NCBI GenBank assembly: GCA_013399875.1
Contig: VXAZ01000607.1
Span: 870,945 to 934,944 of the forward strand
DNA from: Gymnorhina tibicen
Lineage: Eukaryota > Chordata > Aves > Passeriformes > Artamidae
Length of the DNA: 64,000 nucleotides
Reading direction: 5' to 3'
The translations under genes and the position numbers were made by a program. Shown here piece after piece: positions 24,741 through 36,240 of this stretch (position 1 is its first letter; each line of letters begins with the position of its first letter). A model generated the notes under the pieces. It was not told where the DNA came from. It searched no databases and saw only the letters and a program-made list of their open reading frames with translations.

Positions 24741-27110
24741 TTTCCTTTCTTCAAACCTCCCCTGCCCACAGACTGTTTGTTTCTCTACTGGAAAAGCAGT
24801 GAGATGGAAAGGGAAAAAGACACTGGGCTCAGGTGGATCCTGCCCAATACACACCTTCAGCTTCCCCCTTCCCTGGGAGGATTCCACCAGCTCCCACCCC
24901 AGCGATATTCTGGGCAGAGCCAACGGGAGATGCAGGGGGCACCCAGGAAGGGAACTGGTCAATCCTCCCAAAGCCAGGCAGCTCCAGCTGAAATCCTATT
25001 GAGCCAGACTGAGCTTGTACCCACACGAGCAGGCACCCAGGATTTTAATCCCACGAGGAAAACAGGAAGAGGAGGCTGGAGAAGATGTATGTGCACAAGG
25101 CACCGCTAGCACAACTCCACTCACTCTGTGTTAAATAACTCTTCCAGGGCATGAGTTAAATGGCAGCACAGAGCAATCAGGGGACAATAAATCCCTGGTT
25201 ATAAATTCTGGCACTAGACTGAGATGAAAATCATCATCCCTGGCCGGCCACAACTGGTCCTGGCTCGGGGAGCGGGAGCTTGGGGAGCAGGCCAGGAGGG
25301 AGGAATGTCTGCTCCAGCGAGAGCCTCCCAGCCCCACTCACCCTCCCCAGAGGCCACTGCTCCCTTTGTGCCCCGCTCAAAGACCCCAAACATCCCCGGG
25401 CGCTGCCTGGGGTGGTTTCGGCACAAACAGGGAGTGAAGTTCTGCTCGGTCCTACAGCAAAGAGACTGAATTCCCTTTCCAACCCCAGAGCTCCTGGGGT
25501 GTCCTGCTGGCCTCGGCCTTGTCCTCACATCCCTGCACCGACACCAGCCAAGGAGACAACGCATTCCCAAAGGGCTTCCAGCAGAGGGGGGGATACAAGG
25601 TGTCACCGATTTACCTCGCTGAATCTCAGCTCTGCCTGCTGCAGCCGTTATTTCCTGCAAATATATTGCACTGTGGGATGCCTGCGATATTTTATAAAGT
25701 TAATAACTTTTTTTTAATTGGATGAGTTTATAGAATCGTGCGAGCAATTAACAATAATTACGTTTAAGACACTTAAATTCCAGGATGCACCACAAACACT
25801 GGAATATTAAGCTATAAAAACTCTCAATTGTACATTCAAATTACATTAAGGGTCTGTTGGAAGGAATACACTCTCAAGTTTCAAGAGCCCCACTCTGTTC
25901 TGTTTATACAATGAGCTCGCATCAGACGTTGCAGCAGCAGCCCTGTCCCCATCCTCATCCAAAGCTTGGGCACCACGTGGATGCCTGGACACGCTGGGCA
26001 CGGGTAGCACTGCCCAGCAGCCTCTGGGTGGTGAGGACCAGGGAAAGCATCCCCTCGGCTTTCAGCGCAGCCATGGCCGCCGCAGCACCGGCGCCGCTCC
26101 GGGAAGGGAGCTGGACCAGTGCTTATTTCATTTTAATCACCAGGTGCCAAACTAAATTATTGATGTCGGTTCTCAGTGACAGGTAAGGCATTTTATCACC
26201 GTGCCTTTAATAATGCAGGAGTCATGATCCTCGGCGCTAAAATGTCAGGCAATTCTCAGGTTGCCCTCGCCACGCCGACAACGTTTCCCCATCCCGCCCT
26301 TCCTCACTGCCGCCGAGGGCTCGCCACCAAAAAAAGTCGCGACCCCGCCAGACAGCACCCGCAGCACCCCGGTCACGCTGCCCTCCCCGTGGGACCCATC
26401 CCCACCAGATCAGGAGCCTGGATGGCGGGAGGGACAGCAGGAAGGTGGCCAGGCGAGAGAAGGGGTGAGCAGAGCTTGGCACCTCGGAAAACCAACCCCA
26501 AACACCCCGCCGCAGAAGGGAAACCCCCGCCGAGGCGGGCACGCACCCTCGCTGTGCCCCACGCTGCAAACGGAGCCATTTCACACACCCCGGCCACCAA
26601 AAGGGACAGTTCCAGAGCCACCAAGGCTTCGGGCTGAGGAACAATAGCTGGCTAACGTCTCCATTTTGAGCCGTGCACACGCAGCTGGCGCCTGCCTCGG
26701 GGAGGGAAAGGGGCTCTCCAGAGCCGGCGCAGGGAGGGATTCTGTGGGAAGCAGGATGTGCTCAGGAAGGGGAATAGCAAAGATCTGGACATGGGCAGCA
26801 CTCCAGAGGGAGATGAGCAGGACTGGCAGGGGCAGCTCAGGAGCCCAGGGTGGGAGAGCCCACCTGAGACAGGCTCTGCTCCAGCTCAGGGGCGAGTCCC
26901 CACGAAGCAGCAGAGCCAGCAGCCGAGCCCAGGTGACACAAAGCAAGGGGGGTGACAGAACCAGCGCCAGGGATGAAGGGACACTGCCAGCAGGTCCCGT
27001 GCCAGGTGCAGGTGGGTCCTGTGAGGGTCAGGGGCTGGCTGAGTGGAGGTGGCCAGCGCCCTGCCCTGCCTCCAGACCCTCGCTGCACCCAGCGCAGGTT
27101 TGCACCAGCC
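24741..27110. other. Intron 3, mixed; AT islands at 25.1, 25.65-25.88 and 26.1-26.25 kb
   Basis: 25130-25240 has gtgttaaataactcttcc and cccctggttataaattctg-type sequence. 25640-25880 is strongly AT-rich (gatattttataaagttaata, gagcaattaacaataattac, cattcaaattacattaagg). 26110-26260 includes gcttatttcattttaatcacc and ctaaattattgatgtcgg. 26261-26560 is CpG-rich. The rest is GC-rich and featureless. Confidence 0.45.
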
Positions 27111-27360
27111 TTTGTATTCCAACAGCACGGCCTGACATTTACAGGGGGAAGTTTTATTCCTGCTGTAAATAACCTCTAATAGTGTAGGTCATTACACTAA
27201 TTACAGAAGATAATTAATTTTCCGATTCTTGTTAGGCCGCTGCATATTCCAAGAAGAGCGCAGTTCATTATTTTCCCGTGCAATTATGACCTCCCTCTCC
27301 TTCCCCTGCCAGCCCCGCCTTCAGGATTTCAACACTTTGTCATGTTGTTTATCATGCAGC
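27111..27360. promoter_or_regulatory. DSCAML1: Candidate intronic enhancer/CNE
   Basis: A unique AT-rich block containing aacctctaatagtgtaggtc, cattacactaattacagaag, ataattaattttccgattc and gttcattattttcccgtgcaattatgacc. It is flanked by GC-rich sequence on both sides. Motif content suggests homeodomain-bound regulatory DNA; inferred only. Confidence 0.38.
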
Positions 27361-29180
27361 CACGGAGCTGTTGTGAAGCTGAGGAGGCGCAGGGGCTCCT
27401 CTCTGCCTCCCACCCCGCCACAGGGCCCACGAGAGCTCTGGGCGTGCTGCAGAACCTCCTCTCAGCCTCTAACGGGCCCTCACCGGCGCTCCTTGGCCAC
27501 GACAGGAGGATCCCAGCAGGACCGCGTGCCCTTCCTGCAGCTCCAGCCACGTGCTGGATGCAGGAGAGGTGCACAAGGCCACACATCTCCCAGGGCCACT
27601 GGGACTTTCCAGCGGCCGAGGAGGGCACAGCCTCATCGACAGCAGGAAAACTCCGTTCAGTCACTTGGAAAAGTCCCCTCCAAGAGCCCGACCTGCTGCT
27701 GATTAATCTGCAGCAGATTGATGATGGTTCTCCCAGTGCAGCGCTCTTTACCAAACCCAGCCTGGGAGCAGAACATCTGCGGGACCGCACCGCACCACAG
27801 GGCTCGGTGTAGGGGCAGCCACCACCTCCCACACGCCGGCAGCACAATAAAAACAACCCGGCACCAGCAGCTCTCGCAGCTTCATCATCCTCACCCTGCC
27901 CAGGACCGCAAACCACGGCAGCGAAACACCGCACAGCGCGAGAGCTGCGGGATCTGCTCCCCCGGGAGCCAAGGAGGGACAAGGGAAAAGCAGCTCCTCC
28001 TTGGCCAAACACCTATGGAGAGACAGCTCTGGCTGGGGGAGTGTGCCAGATCCTGGCTGCTCGGCGCTGGAGGCCGCCTGGCTCTCCAGCCACGCTGTAA
28101 ATCTGGGTATCAGACAGGTTTTAGTGATAATCAATTGTAATAACTAACATGGATCCCCTCACCAGATAAGTGGAATATCATAAGTCCAGCTGCAATTAGC
28201 AGGGGCAGATGGATGGGGGCTAAGGCAGCAGTCCGGGTGTTTTCCCATCCCACCAGCTGCTCGGTGCCCACGATGCCTTTCCATTTGCCCCCCCCATAAA
28301 TTCACCATCACAACCCTGTGGCTGTAATTACCTGACACCCACCACCTTGCTAGGGGAGCCAGCACAGAGGGCGGCTGCCTTCACCTGGCTCAGGTGACAC
28401 GGGGAACTCGCTGTGACAGGACACTCAGCAGGTCTGAGGGTGCAGCCCTGCATCGGAGGGGCCTGGGCAGGGCAGCTGATAACACACACACACCTGCTGT
28501 TAGAGCAAAGGGAATGAATTTTTAAAAGGCACATAAACCCCTGATGCTTCAAGGCATCAGCTGAGCGCTAAGGAGGATTAGCGGGAAATATCTCCCGTGG
28601 AAAGCTTATTCCACATGAATTCCACTGAAGGGATCCTTTCATCTCCCCCTGGAGCATCTCTTCCCCTGGCCTGATGCGCCTTGGCACTCGCTGAGCTCCT
28701 GGAAGACACTGGCGGGCGGATGGCTGCCCGCAAAGGTTGACAGCTGTCTCCGTTACGATGCCGCCTCCTGACTGACGCCGATGTGACAGGCAGCGTGACA
28801 CGGCCCAGACAGGACAGTTATCCATCCCCGGCGGGACAGAGCCGTTCCCGAGGGGACAGCAGTCCCTGGGACACGCAGACGCCGTGCCTGGCTCCGGGCA
28901 GGTGAGATGGGAACGTGTTTCGCTCCCCGGCTGAGCGGCACGGTGAGGATTTGCAGCTCAACACGCAGCCGTCGGTGCAGCCCAGCTCTGGGGGCTCCAT
29001 GGAGCTCCGCACTGCCCCACCATCTGCTTGGAAAGGGAATGAAACCCTGCCCTGGGCATTCTGGCAGCTTTTCCTGCCCAGCACCTCTCGGAGCACTCGC
29101 CCTGCACCGCTGCGCCTGCAAGGAAGCATCAGCTGCCCCTCACAGCCAGAGGAAGGGAAAGGGTTAAAAGGAATGCCATC
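27361..29180. other. Intron 3, mostly GC-rich, two small AT islands
   Basis: 27690-27725 has a CAG/CTG-flanked attaatctgcagcag motif. 28110-28200 (ggttttagtgataatcaatt, gtaataactaacatgg, agtggaatatcataagtcc) and 28490-28640 (tttttaaaaggcacataaacc; CA run at 28484-28494) are small CNE-like patches. Otherwise nothing is recognised. Confidence 0.5.
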
Positions 29181-30130
29181 TCCCCTCTCCTTTGCCTTGG
29201 AAGGAGAGGCACTGAGTGCATTAAAATCTGGGTTAAAAATGGCTCTGCTCTACCTATCTTATCTTCTTTGTACTAAAAGCCCTCAAAGAGCGGCAGGTTT
29301 TCACGCAGAATTTTCCCGTCTAATCCCCTTTTGTTAGCTCTGATACTGGCATTGCAATACAAACCTCGTCCGGGCGATTTAGGAGGGATTACACGCCCTC
29401 AATCCTACAGCATGTGGGAGAAAAATGTTTCCTCAAATCAAATTTCACACAAACCAGTATTTGAAAATAATCAAAGCGCAAATCCCCGCCATGGGGATTT
29501 CTGGAGGGAGGCGAGTGGGGGGCGGGAGGCGGCAGGAGCCGGTGCCACCAGCACCAAGACACAGTGCCAGGTCACCCTGTGCCCACAGGTCCAGACTGAC
29601 ACCAACTCAGAACACGCCAGAAAATAACCCACGCCGTGACCCAGGACAAGAGATGCGCAGAGACGCGAGTGAAGTGAGGGCTTGGGAGCTGCTCCTCACC
29701 GCCTTCCCACGCCAGGTGGGCGGCAAGAGGGCACGGAAAACCAGCGCCACTCCAGCCAGGCGATAACTCTGCCTCCTGCACGGCCAAGCGTGCTCTCCAG
29801 GGCTCTGCACACGTGTGCTTGGCTCGGCTTTCCCGATGAAATATTGCTGGTGCCGCTCCCGTAATATATATGTCACAGATGCAACCTCATTTTATTGATC
29901 TCTCCTAGCTGCTGGGATATCCATAGTGGAATTAATACGTCTGTACCACCACAAAAAAAAAAAAAAAAAAAAGGTAAAGCCCATCTGACAGTTTCAATTA
30001 AGGAAGCGTGAAAAGCGATTTGCGTAAGAGGCTGGGGCTTGGCGGGGGAGAGCGGGGCAGCCCGCGGGCAGCGCGGCTGTACGCTCACATCTGGGTAAGT
30101 GAAGTGATTTCCTACAGGAAGTGATGGAGG
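29181..30130. promoter_or_regulatory. DSCAML1: AT-rich islands flanking a GC segment, with poly(A)
   Basis: 29200-29480 is AT-rich and unique (gcattaaaatctgggttaaa, ggcgatttaggagggattac, gaaaataatcaaagcgc). 29860-30130 carries cgtaatatatatgtcacag, cctcattttattgatctctcc, ggaattaatacgtctgtacc, a poly(A) run at 29953-29972, and ttcaattaaggaagcg. Between them lies GC-rich intron. The islands look like CNEs. Confidence 0.33.
29953..29972. repeat. Poly(A) tract, 20 bp
   Basis: Twenty uninterrupted A within an AT-rich island. There is no retroelement body to its left, so it is not assigned to a retrotransposon. Confidence 0.9.
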
Positions 30131-31555
30131 CCAGACCCAAGTCGGGGCCGTGGCCGTCTCCGCCTGACGAGCCCCCCGGCCCGCCCCGTGCCCGCCGTGC
30201 CACCGCGGCACCCGACCCGACAGCGGGGCCGGCGCCCTGAGCCCGGGCGGGGCACGGCGCAAGGACCGAGGGAGGTGCCACAGCCCCCGGGCCTCCTGGG
30301 ACAGCCTCCAAGAGAGCTGCGTCCAAACTAAGCACCAGAAAACAGGGAAAAAACACTTTCCTGCAGAGCTCCCTGCAGTTCTCCTTCCAAACTCCTTCCC
30401 TGCACCACGCGAGAACCCTCGGACATCCTGAGCATCCCCAGCGTGCAGCCCCTTCGCTGTGCACCGGGAAAAGCCCAGCGCAGGCACTGAGAAAAGCCCG
30501 GCACGCTGCCCCGGGATGCCCAGGTGACACAGCTCCCCCTCCCCTGGCATTTCAGGAAAGGCAGCAGGGAGCGGGAGGCCCCGGGACCGCGGCACTTGTC
30601 AAGCAAAATTATATCCCCACATCCATCAGCTCCCGCCGGGCCCGCGGAGAGCTGTGAAATATTCATGGTCCTGCCACTCACGGGAGAACGTCCCCTCAGT
30701 GCTTCCCCTCCTCTGGCACCACTTCGGAGCAGAATCAGGGAGGGAGGGAGGGAGCGCTGCCATCTCCGTGCCCAGCTGTCCCAGGTCCTTTCAGGCTTCT
30801 CAGCTCCACTCTGAGGCAGAGTGGAAACCCCAGATGAGCAGGGGATTTGGGGCATCCCTGCCATACACAGTCCCCTACAAACCCAGATCTCAGCCTATGG
30901 ATGCAGAGACACCGCATCAACTCATTTCTCTCCCCTTCCCTCCGATTTGGGGCAAAGCTCTTAACTCCACCATAAAATTAAAAGTCATGTGTCCAGATAA
31001 ATCAATTAAGACCTTGTTTGCAACACCTACAGCTCAAGTCCCCCTGATCCGGGGTCTGGCCAGCTGTCGGAACATTTGGCTTCTTCTCAGCAGGACACAC
31101 AACAACACACGAGTGCTTAAAAGCACTCATCTACCAGAGGAGTAAAGCCCCTTCCTAATCCACTCCCCCGCTGAACGTGGGGCTGCCGGGTGGTCCGCAA
31201 AGCCGCTGGCCCCCAGAAGAGGGGAGGACAGCCTGCTGCCCCCGGGAAGCAGAGGAGGAGCAGCGGGAGCTGCTGGGAGCCCCTCTTGTCCAGCCGGGTT
31301 TCCTCTGAAGCCCGCGGTCCCCCAGCTGCCCCGAGCGTCCTTTGCCTCCAGCCAGCTCCTCCCCGGCAGCACTTTGCCATGTCTGGATGCTGCTCAGAGC
31401 ACTGCAAAGTGCTGAATGGGGCAGCCCAGACACCACGGCAGAGAACCAGCCCTGCTCAGCCCCTGGAAGCCAGGCTGGCACCGCAGGCTGCCAGCGTGAG
31501 CCCCCTGCGGTACCCGGGACTGTTCATCACTGCCAGACCAGGAGAAATAAAGATG
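30131..31555. other. Intron 3, CpG-rich then mixed, no gene
   Basis: 30140-30280 is CpG-rich (ccccggcccgccccgtgccc, gccgtgccaccgcggcaccc). 30595-30670 contains aagcaaaattatatccccac and ctgtgaaatattcatgg. A (GGGA)4 run is near 30738-30755. 30950-31030 is AT-rich (ccataaaattaaaagtcatg, gataaatcaattaagacc). 31140-31555 is GC-rich, nothing seen. Confidence 0.5.
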
Positions 31556-31698
31556 CAGGTGAATTAGAGATAAAACCTCAGGTGGAGCTTGCTGGCTCTC
31601 CTCAGGCACAGCAAGTGAAGACCCCTCCCCAGTTTCCCTGGACTCCTGCAAACCAGCTGCTGTTCACACCGCTGCCGACCTCGCAGCACTTGGATGCC
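31556..31698 (+). repeat. Inverted repeat, left arm (143 bp)
   Basis: Positions 31556-31698 are, base for base as far as I can read, the reverse complement of 33180-33322. The arm runs from caggtgaattagagataaaa to cagcacttggatgcc. It is not a CR1 or other element I recognise and contains no coding gene. The flanks outside the arms do not match each other and show no target-site duplication. Confidence 0.96.
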
Positions 31699-33179
31699 TT
31701 TGGCTTCCACATCCCAAACAGGGCACGCACATCACCCCCGCAGGCCATCCTCTCCCTCATTAACGCTCTTGGGCTGTGTTAAAGCAGAACAAAAAGACCC
31801 AGAATCACACGGTGCCCGGTGTGGCCTCCTGCCCGTGCCAGCCTGGAGGTGCCAAAACCAGCCCTGCACCTGGGCACTGTGAGAGTGGGGGTCTCAACGT
31901 GCCAGGTCCTGGGAATCAGCCTGGAAGCTTGGATTTCTACACAAGCCATGGGCTCAGAAGCTCCAGACCTGCTGCCTCTGCTCCTTCCTTAAATCCATGA
32001 TTAAAACACAGCTTTACAGCTTTAACACTTCCAGAGAGTAAAGCTGATGTTCCCGGAATCCGTGGCCATTCCCTGCGTCCAGGCACACCTCCCCTGGGAG
32101 CCCAGCTGCTCCAGCCCTCACTGGCTGCTCCCCAGCACCACCAGTGGTTTCGCACCTCTGCACAATAGCCCCACAAGAATTCACTTAATTTCAGGAGTTT
32201 CATCTCCTTCCCTTCCCTCAGGTGCCCCCTGTGAAGCTTCCTGTGTTGGACTCGAGGGATAAAAATAAAAAAAATGGGGAGAGAAAAAGGTAAAACACAA
32301 GCACAGAAAATCCCACAGCAAAACAAAACAAAAAACCCTCACAACAACTACGTCCCTCCTGGCAAAACCCAGAGCGCCGCTTACACAACATCTTTACTAG
32401 CTCCATTATTTATAGGGCAACTGAAACATTTATTCCTACACGGAACTACCCAGCGAGCCGGGGAAGGTAACAATGGAAACCCTCCTGGAAGAGGCAACTC
32501 CATGAAAATCCTCCTGGAAGAGTTAACTCCACAGTGAACCAATAAGCAGGGCAGCAAAATTGCTATTAATTATGCTTGCTGGGAACTCCGTCCCGCCCCA
32601 GCTCTGCCTCTTTCTTCAATCAAGGAGAAGAAACATTGGCTGCATAAAATAAATCCCATCCTGAGCACTGGGAAGAAATTAGTTTCAAAGTCAAAGGCAT
32701 CAGGTTCCAGAAGCTCACATCCCAAACCAGCCAGTCCCAGACCCTCAGCACTTGTAGGGCCATGACTCAGAGTTGGTTCATAGGGGCAGGAGGTCCCTCA
32801 CAACCAAGATTTTCCCAGCTGAGCCCAACCCTTTCCTAAGACGTCGAGCCTGACCCACCCCACCTCAAAGACCAGGAAGAGCCGCCAGAGGCTCTTGGCG
32901 AAGCCTGGTGGCACTGCCATGCTCTTGTCAGTACAGACAGCTGCACCCCCTGCCCCACAAACATCTTCTTGTGGCCACGGATTTCGCGGCAGGATGAAGT
33001 AATTACTGATGGGTTACTGGCAGGCCGGAGCCCGACTGTCTCAGAGTAAGGCTAATCAATAGCAGGTCATCAATAGGCCAATCAATCACCTCTGCTAGGA
33101 ACCGCATTCCAAGGAGGCCCAAATCCCATCACTCGTGTCTTGGGTCAGACCCCAGCGCTGGGTCCCCAGAGGCGTGGCC
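31699..33179. other. Spacer between inverted-repeat arms, with AT-rich part
   Basis: 31700-31980 is GC-rich. 31990-32700 is AT-richer: caagaattcacttaatttcagg near 32175, an A-rich stretch 32260-32350 (gataaaaataaaaaaaatgg, aaaacaaaacaaaaaacc), ctccattatttatagggc near 32401, and ctattaattatgcttgctgg near 32562. A 29-bp imperfect tandem duplication (cctcctggaagag core) lies at 32474-32533. 33000-33110 repeats caatcaat/caataggcc motifs. No gene is recognised. Confidence 0.45.
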
Positions 33180-33322
33180 GGCATCCAAGTGCTGCGAGGT
33201 CGGCAGCGGTGTGAACAGCAGCTGGTTTGCAGGAGTCCAGGGAAACTGGGGAGGGGTCTTCACTTGCTGTGCCTGAGGAGAGCCAGCAAGCTCCACCTGA
33301 GGTTTTATCTCTAATTCACCTG
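33180..33322 (-). repeat. Inverted repeat, right arm (143 bp)
   Basis: The reverse-complement partner of 31556-31698, separated from it by 1,481 bp. It starts ggcatccaagtgctgcgagg and ends ctctaattcacctg. In the DSCAML1 pre-mRNA the two arms could pair into a perfect 143-bp duplex. Complete identity implies a recent inverted duplication, gene conversion between arms, or an assembly artefact. Confidence 0.96.
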
Positions 33323-34242
33323 AAGGGCGGCGTGATCTGCTATTCGGGGCACACAGCACGCCAGCCTCGTGCCAGGGCTCACAGCTGGGCCTGCCCTGCC
33401 CGCGAGGAGCAGAGTTAAAAACCAAATTGAATTTATACAGGCTCTGGGAGGGTGCTGAAAATGAGGGATGTGGGGAGCGACGCACCTGGGAGAGAGGGCA
33501 GCTCTCTCCCTGAAGGACACGGGGCTGTGCCACGGTGCCAGGCGGGATCAGAGCCACGTGCCCTTGAGCGACAGTCCCCGCTGCACTACCAGGACAAGGG
33601 CAAAGGCATCCCTGTGCCCAGGAGCTGCACCGTCAGCATCCTCAGCAGCCTCCTCCCCTCCGGGTGCCAGTGATGGCCGGCGTCCCAGGACCAGCAGGAC
33701 ACGCCATGCTGGAGGTCTCCCCTGCTTTAATAGGATCTGTCGTCTGGCAATCTAATTTGATCGAGGAAACCTAATGAAAGCAGGCCCTGGTCTGCAGCAC
33801 GGATTAGCCCAATCAGCCCAGAGTGGCTACTTTATTGTTCAGCTCCCTGGCACCAGCTGTGCCTGTGTGCAATCAGCCCTGAGAGCCATCAGGCTGCATC
33901 CGCCCCAGCTGCCCCAGCAGCCTGCGGTCCCAAAGCTCCGGTGCAGGGGGTGCTCCGGTGTGGGGCTTTGACACCCACGTGTAAATCGGGCACAAGGACA
34001 AGCACAGATCCCACTGATAAGGAAGCATGTCCACCAGCACAGGTTTTCATTGGCTTTAAGGGACATCCCCGGGTTAAAACCAAATCCCATTACTTAGGAG
34101 AACAGCGTGTCTGGTGCTGACAGCCTGCGTTGTGAGTGCCCAGAGGTATTAATGGGGCAATGTGTCCCATGACAAGGCTCATCTGTCCCCTCTAGACCCC
34201 AGTGCTGGGGCTCAGAGAGGTGGAGCAGACCCACACACACAT
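33323..34242. other. Intron 3, nothing strong recognised
   Basis: Mostly GC-rich. A short AT patch at 33725-33780 (gctttaataggatctgtcg, ctaatttgatcgaggaaacc) is CNE-like. 34000-34090 is moderately AT-rich. No gene or repeat is recognised. Confidence 0.5.
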
Positions 34243-34400
34243 CAAGAGTCACCCCATCCAGTTCCACTCCCTGCATGGGCAGGGACACCTTCCACTATCC
34301 TAGGTTGCTCCAAGCCCCATCCAACCTGGCCTGGAACAATTCCCACGATGGGGCAGCCACAGCTTCTCTGGGCAGCCTGTGCCAGTGTGTGTGGAGGATT
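34243..34400 (-). mobile_element. CR1 LINE fragment, minus orientation
   Basis: Reverse complement of a CR1 tail: atccagttccactccctgca, tgggcagggacaccttccac, ctaggttgctccaagcccca, cagcttctctgggcagcctg. 5'-truncated remnant, no coding capacity. Confidence 0.88.
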
Positions 34401-35729
34401 GGGGTGGAAGAGGACAGGAGAGAAGAAAAGCACAGAATACACCCAGACTGTGGCAGTCCTGCTCATCTGGAGACCTCCCTGGCAGCACGAGCCCAGGTCC
34501 TGTGTGGGCCCCTGCTCAGGCTGGCACTCAGGGAGGCAGAGAGGAGCTGCCGAGGGTGGGAAAATACCTGTACCAGCAGGGACCGTCTCCTTCTGCCTGC
34601 AAACATTTGCTCAGCAGAGCAGACACGCAGATGCTCAGGCGTTCAGCCCTACACGTTCAATCACACCCGCTCCGGCGGCGCCAGGAACCGCGCAAGGACC
34701 AGAGGTTGTGGCACCTGTTGGCGGCCACCACCCAGCGGGTGCCACGCGCCGGGGTCAGGACCACGAGTCCCAGCCCCACTTTACACACACGGGCAGAGCA
34801 GGAGGGAGCGCTGCTGGAAATGACACTGGCACTGTGGGCAGGACCTCGAGATGTGACACCACGGGGCACCCCGGCGCTGCCACCTCCAGCAGCACCCGGG
34901 GCTGGGCTGAGTCCCAGGGCAAGGGCCAGAAGTGCTGGCAGCTCAGGATGGTTTCTCAGCCTCCCTCCAGCCCCAGGTCAGTCCTCTCCCCACACACGGG
35001 ATGCAAACCCAGGACGGCAAAGAGGCGGGAGGGTTTAACCGACGGGGAGAACCTCCAAGCACAAAGTGCTGGCAGAGAAGCGTGAAGCTTTAGGAATTAC
35101 AGCCCTGAGCCACCTGGGACACGTGCGTATTGACTCAGACCCGAGCCTTTAATAAGGCAGCTAACAGCATTGCTTTTACATTCATCCCTCTTACAAGCCG
35201 AACATGCCCAGGACAAGTTCATGTTCCAGCTACAGCACTCGCCGGGCTCAACCGAGGGATTACCCAGCCTTGTAGCTACAGCTCGCTCCTCTCCCCTTTC
35301 TTCCCTCTCTCTGTTCTGCCTCGGTGTCAGGTCAAGCAGCTCTTCCCTCTCCATGTTTTGGTGTGTGCTCTGCCTGCAGATCACACCCCTGCCCCAGGTG
35401 AGATGCTCCTGCCCTCTCCTTTTGTAGCTGCCGAGGAGGAGCGGGGCGCACATCGCCGCTCTTTTCAAGTCCTTTTAAAGGATTCACCTAAACATCCCCG
35501 TTACTGCCACGTGGGCCAGGAAAGCTCCCCAAAAATTCTGCACCTGCGCTCCAGAGCCACTGGCGCTGACGCTGCCAGCACGGCTCGGCAGATTAATGTC
35601 ACAGCCGCGCCGCACAAACGTCTGGTGATGGAAAAGTGATGGCAAAGGGCAGGAGGAGACTTCGCACGGACATTAACGGAGGCTGGAGTACATTAATATT
35701 ATCGACGGGCTGTCAGCGAGGCTAAAGAG
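34401..35729. other. Intron 3, GC-rich with AT islands at 35.1-35.2 and 35.6-35.72 kb
   Basis: 34401-35085 is GC-rich with nothing recognised; the long open frame across it is Pro/Gly/Arg-rich and overlaps frames on the other strand. 35130-35180 (gcctttaataaggcagctaa) and 35640-35710 (gacattaacggaggctgg, gtacattaatattatcgacg) are CNE-like. Confidence 0.5.
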
Positions 35730-36240
35730 GCTGTGCCAGCCCTGAGCAGGGGAAGGAGGCACGGCAGCGGCGTGGGGACCCGCAAGAGCGAGCGCACCGG
35801 CTGCGGCTGGGGACCGCGGGGCGCTGGGCGGGAGGGGAGCAGCGGCAGCACACAAAGACGGGGGCCTCGGGAGCGGGGCTGCGGGGACGCACGGCAGAGG
35901 GGCCGGAGGAGAGGGAGGCAGCCGGCGAGTGCCCTGACCCGTGAAGGAGCGGCCCCGGGAAGGCCCCTCGGCCGCCCACATGCTCGCTGTCAGCTCCGCG
36001 CAGGCCGCGGCCCTGATGCCTTCGCCTCCCCTGCCCCGCCAGGCTGCCCGCGGGGGACAGAGGGCGATGCTCGGGCACGGTGGCACACTCTGGGGAGCAC
36101 CTCCCCGTGCCCACCGCCCCGGGAACGCGCGGGGGGACACCACAGCCCCGTCCTGCTCCGTCCCCGGCAGCCCAAGCTTCGGGCGACGGCTCCGTGCCAG
36201 CGGCAGAGCTCGGTGCTACGGCAGCGCTGAAATACGGCAG
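35730..36240. promoter_or_regulatory. Intronic CpG island
   Basis: The densest CpG cluster of the window, about 500 bp, with very high GC (ggctgcggctggggaccgcg, gccggcgagtgccctgaccc, ggccgcccacatgctcgctg). It is bordered on both sides by AT-rich CNE-like sequence. It could be an internal promoter or a polycomb-type island. A plus-strand TATA-like ctataaaggc lies near 36521. No first exon is recognised on either strand. Confidence 0.5.

Noticed and set aside
31394..33557. The same peptide found in two places taken as a duplicated exon
   Set aside because: The shared peptide is explained by the inverted repeat arms. There are no splice sites or known domain.
34162..35085. Plus-strand open frame of 307 codons
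   Set aside because: It crosses a CR1 fragment and shows no family motif. It is a frame of GC-rich DNA.
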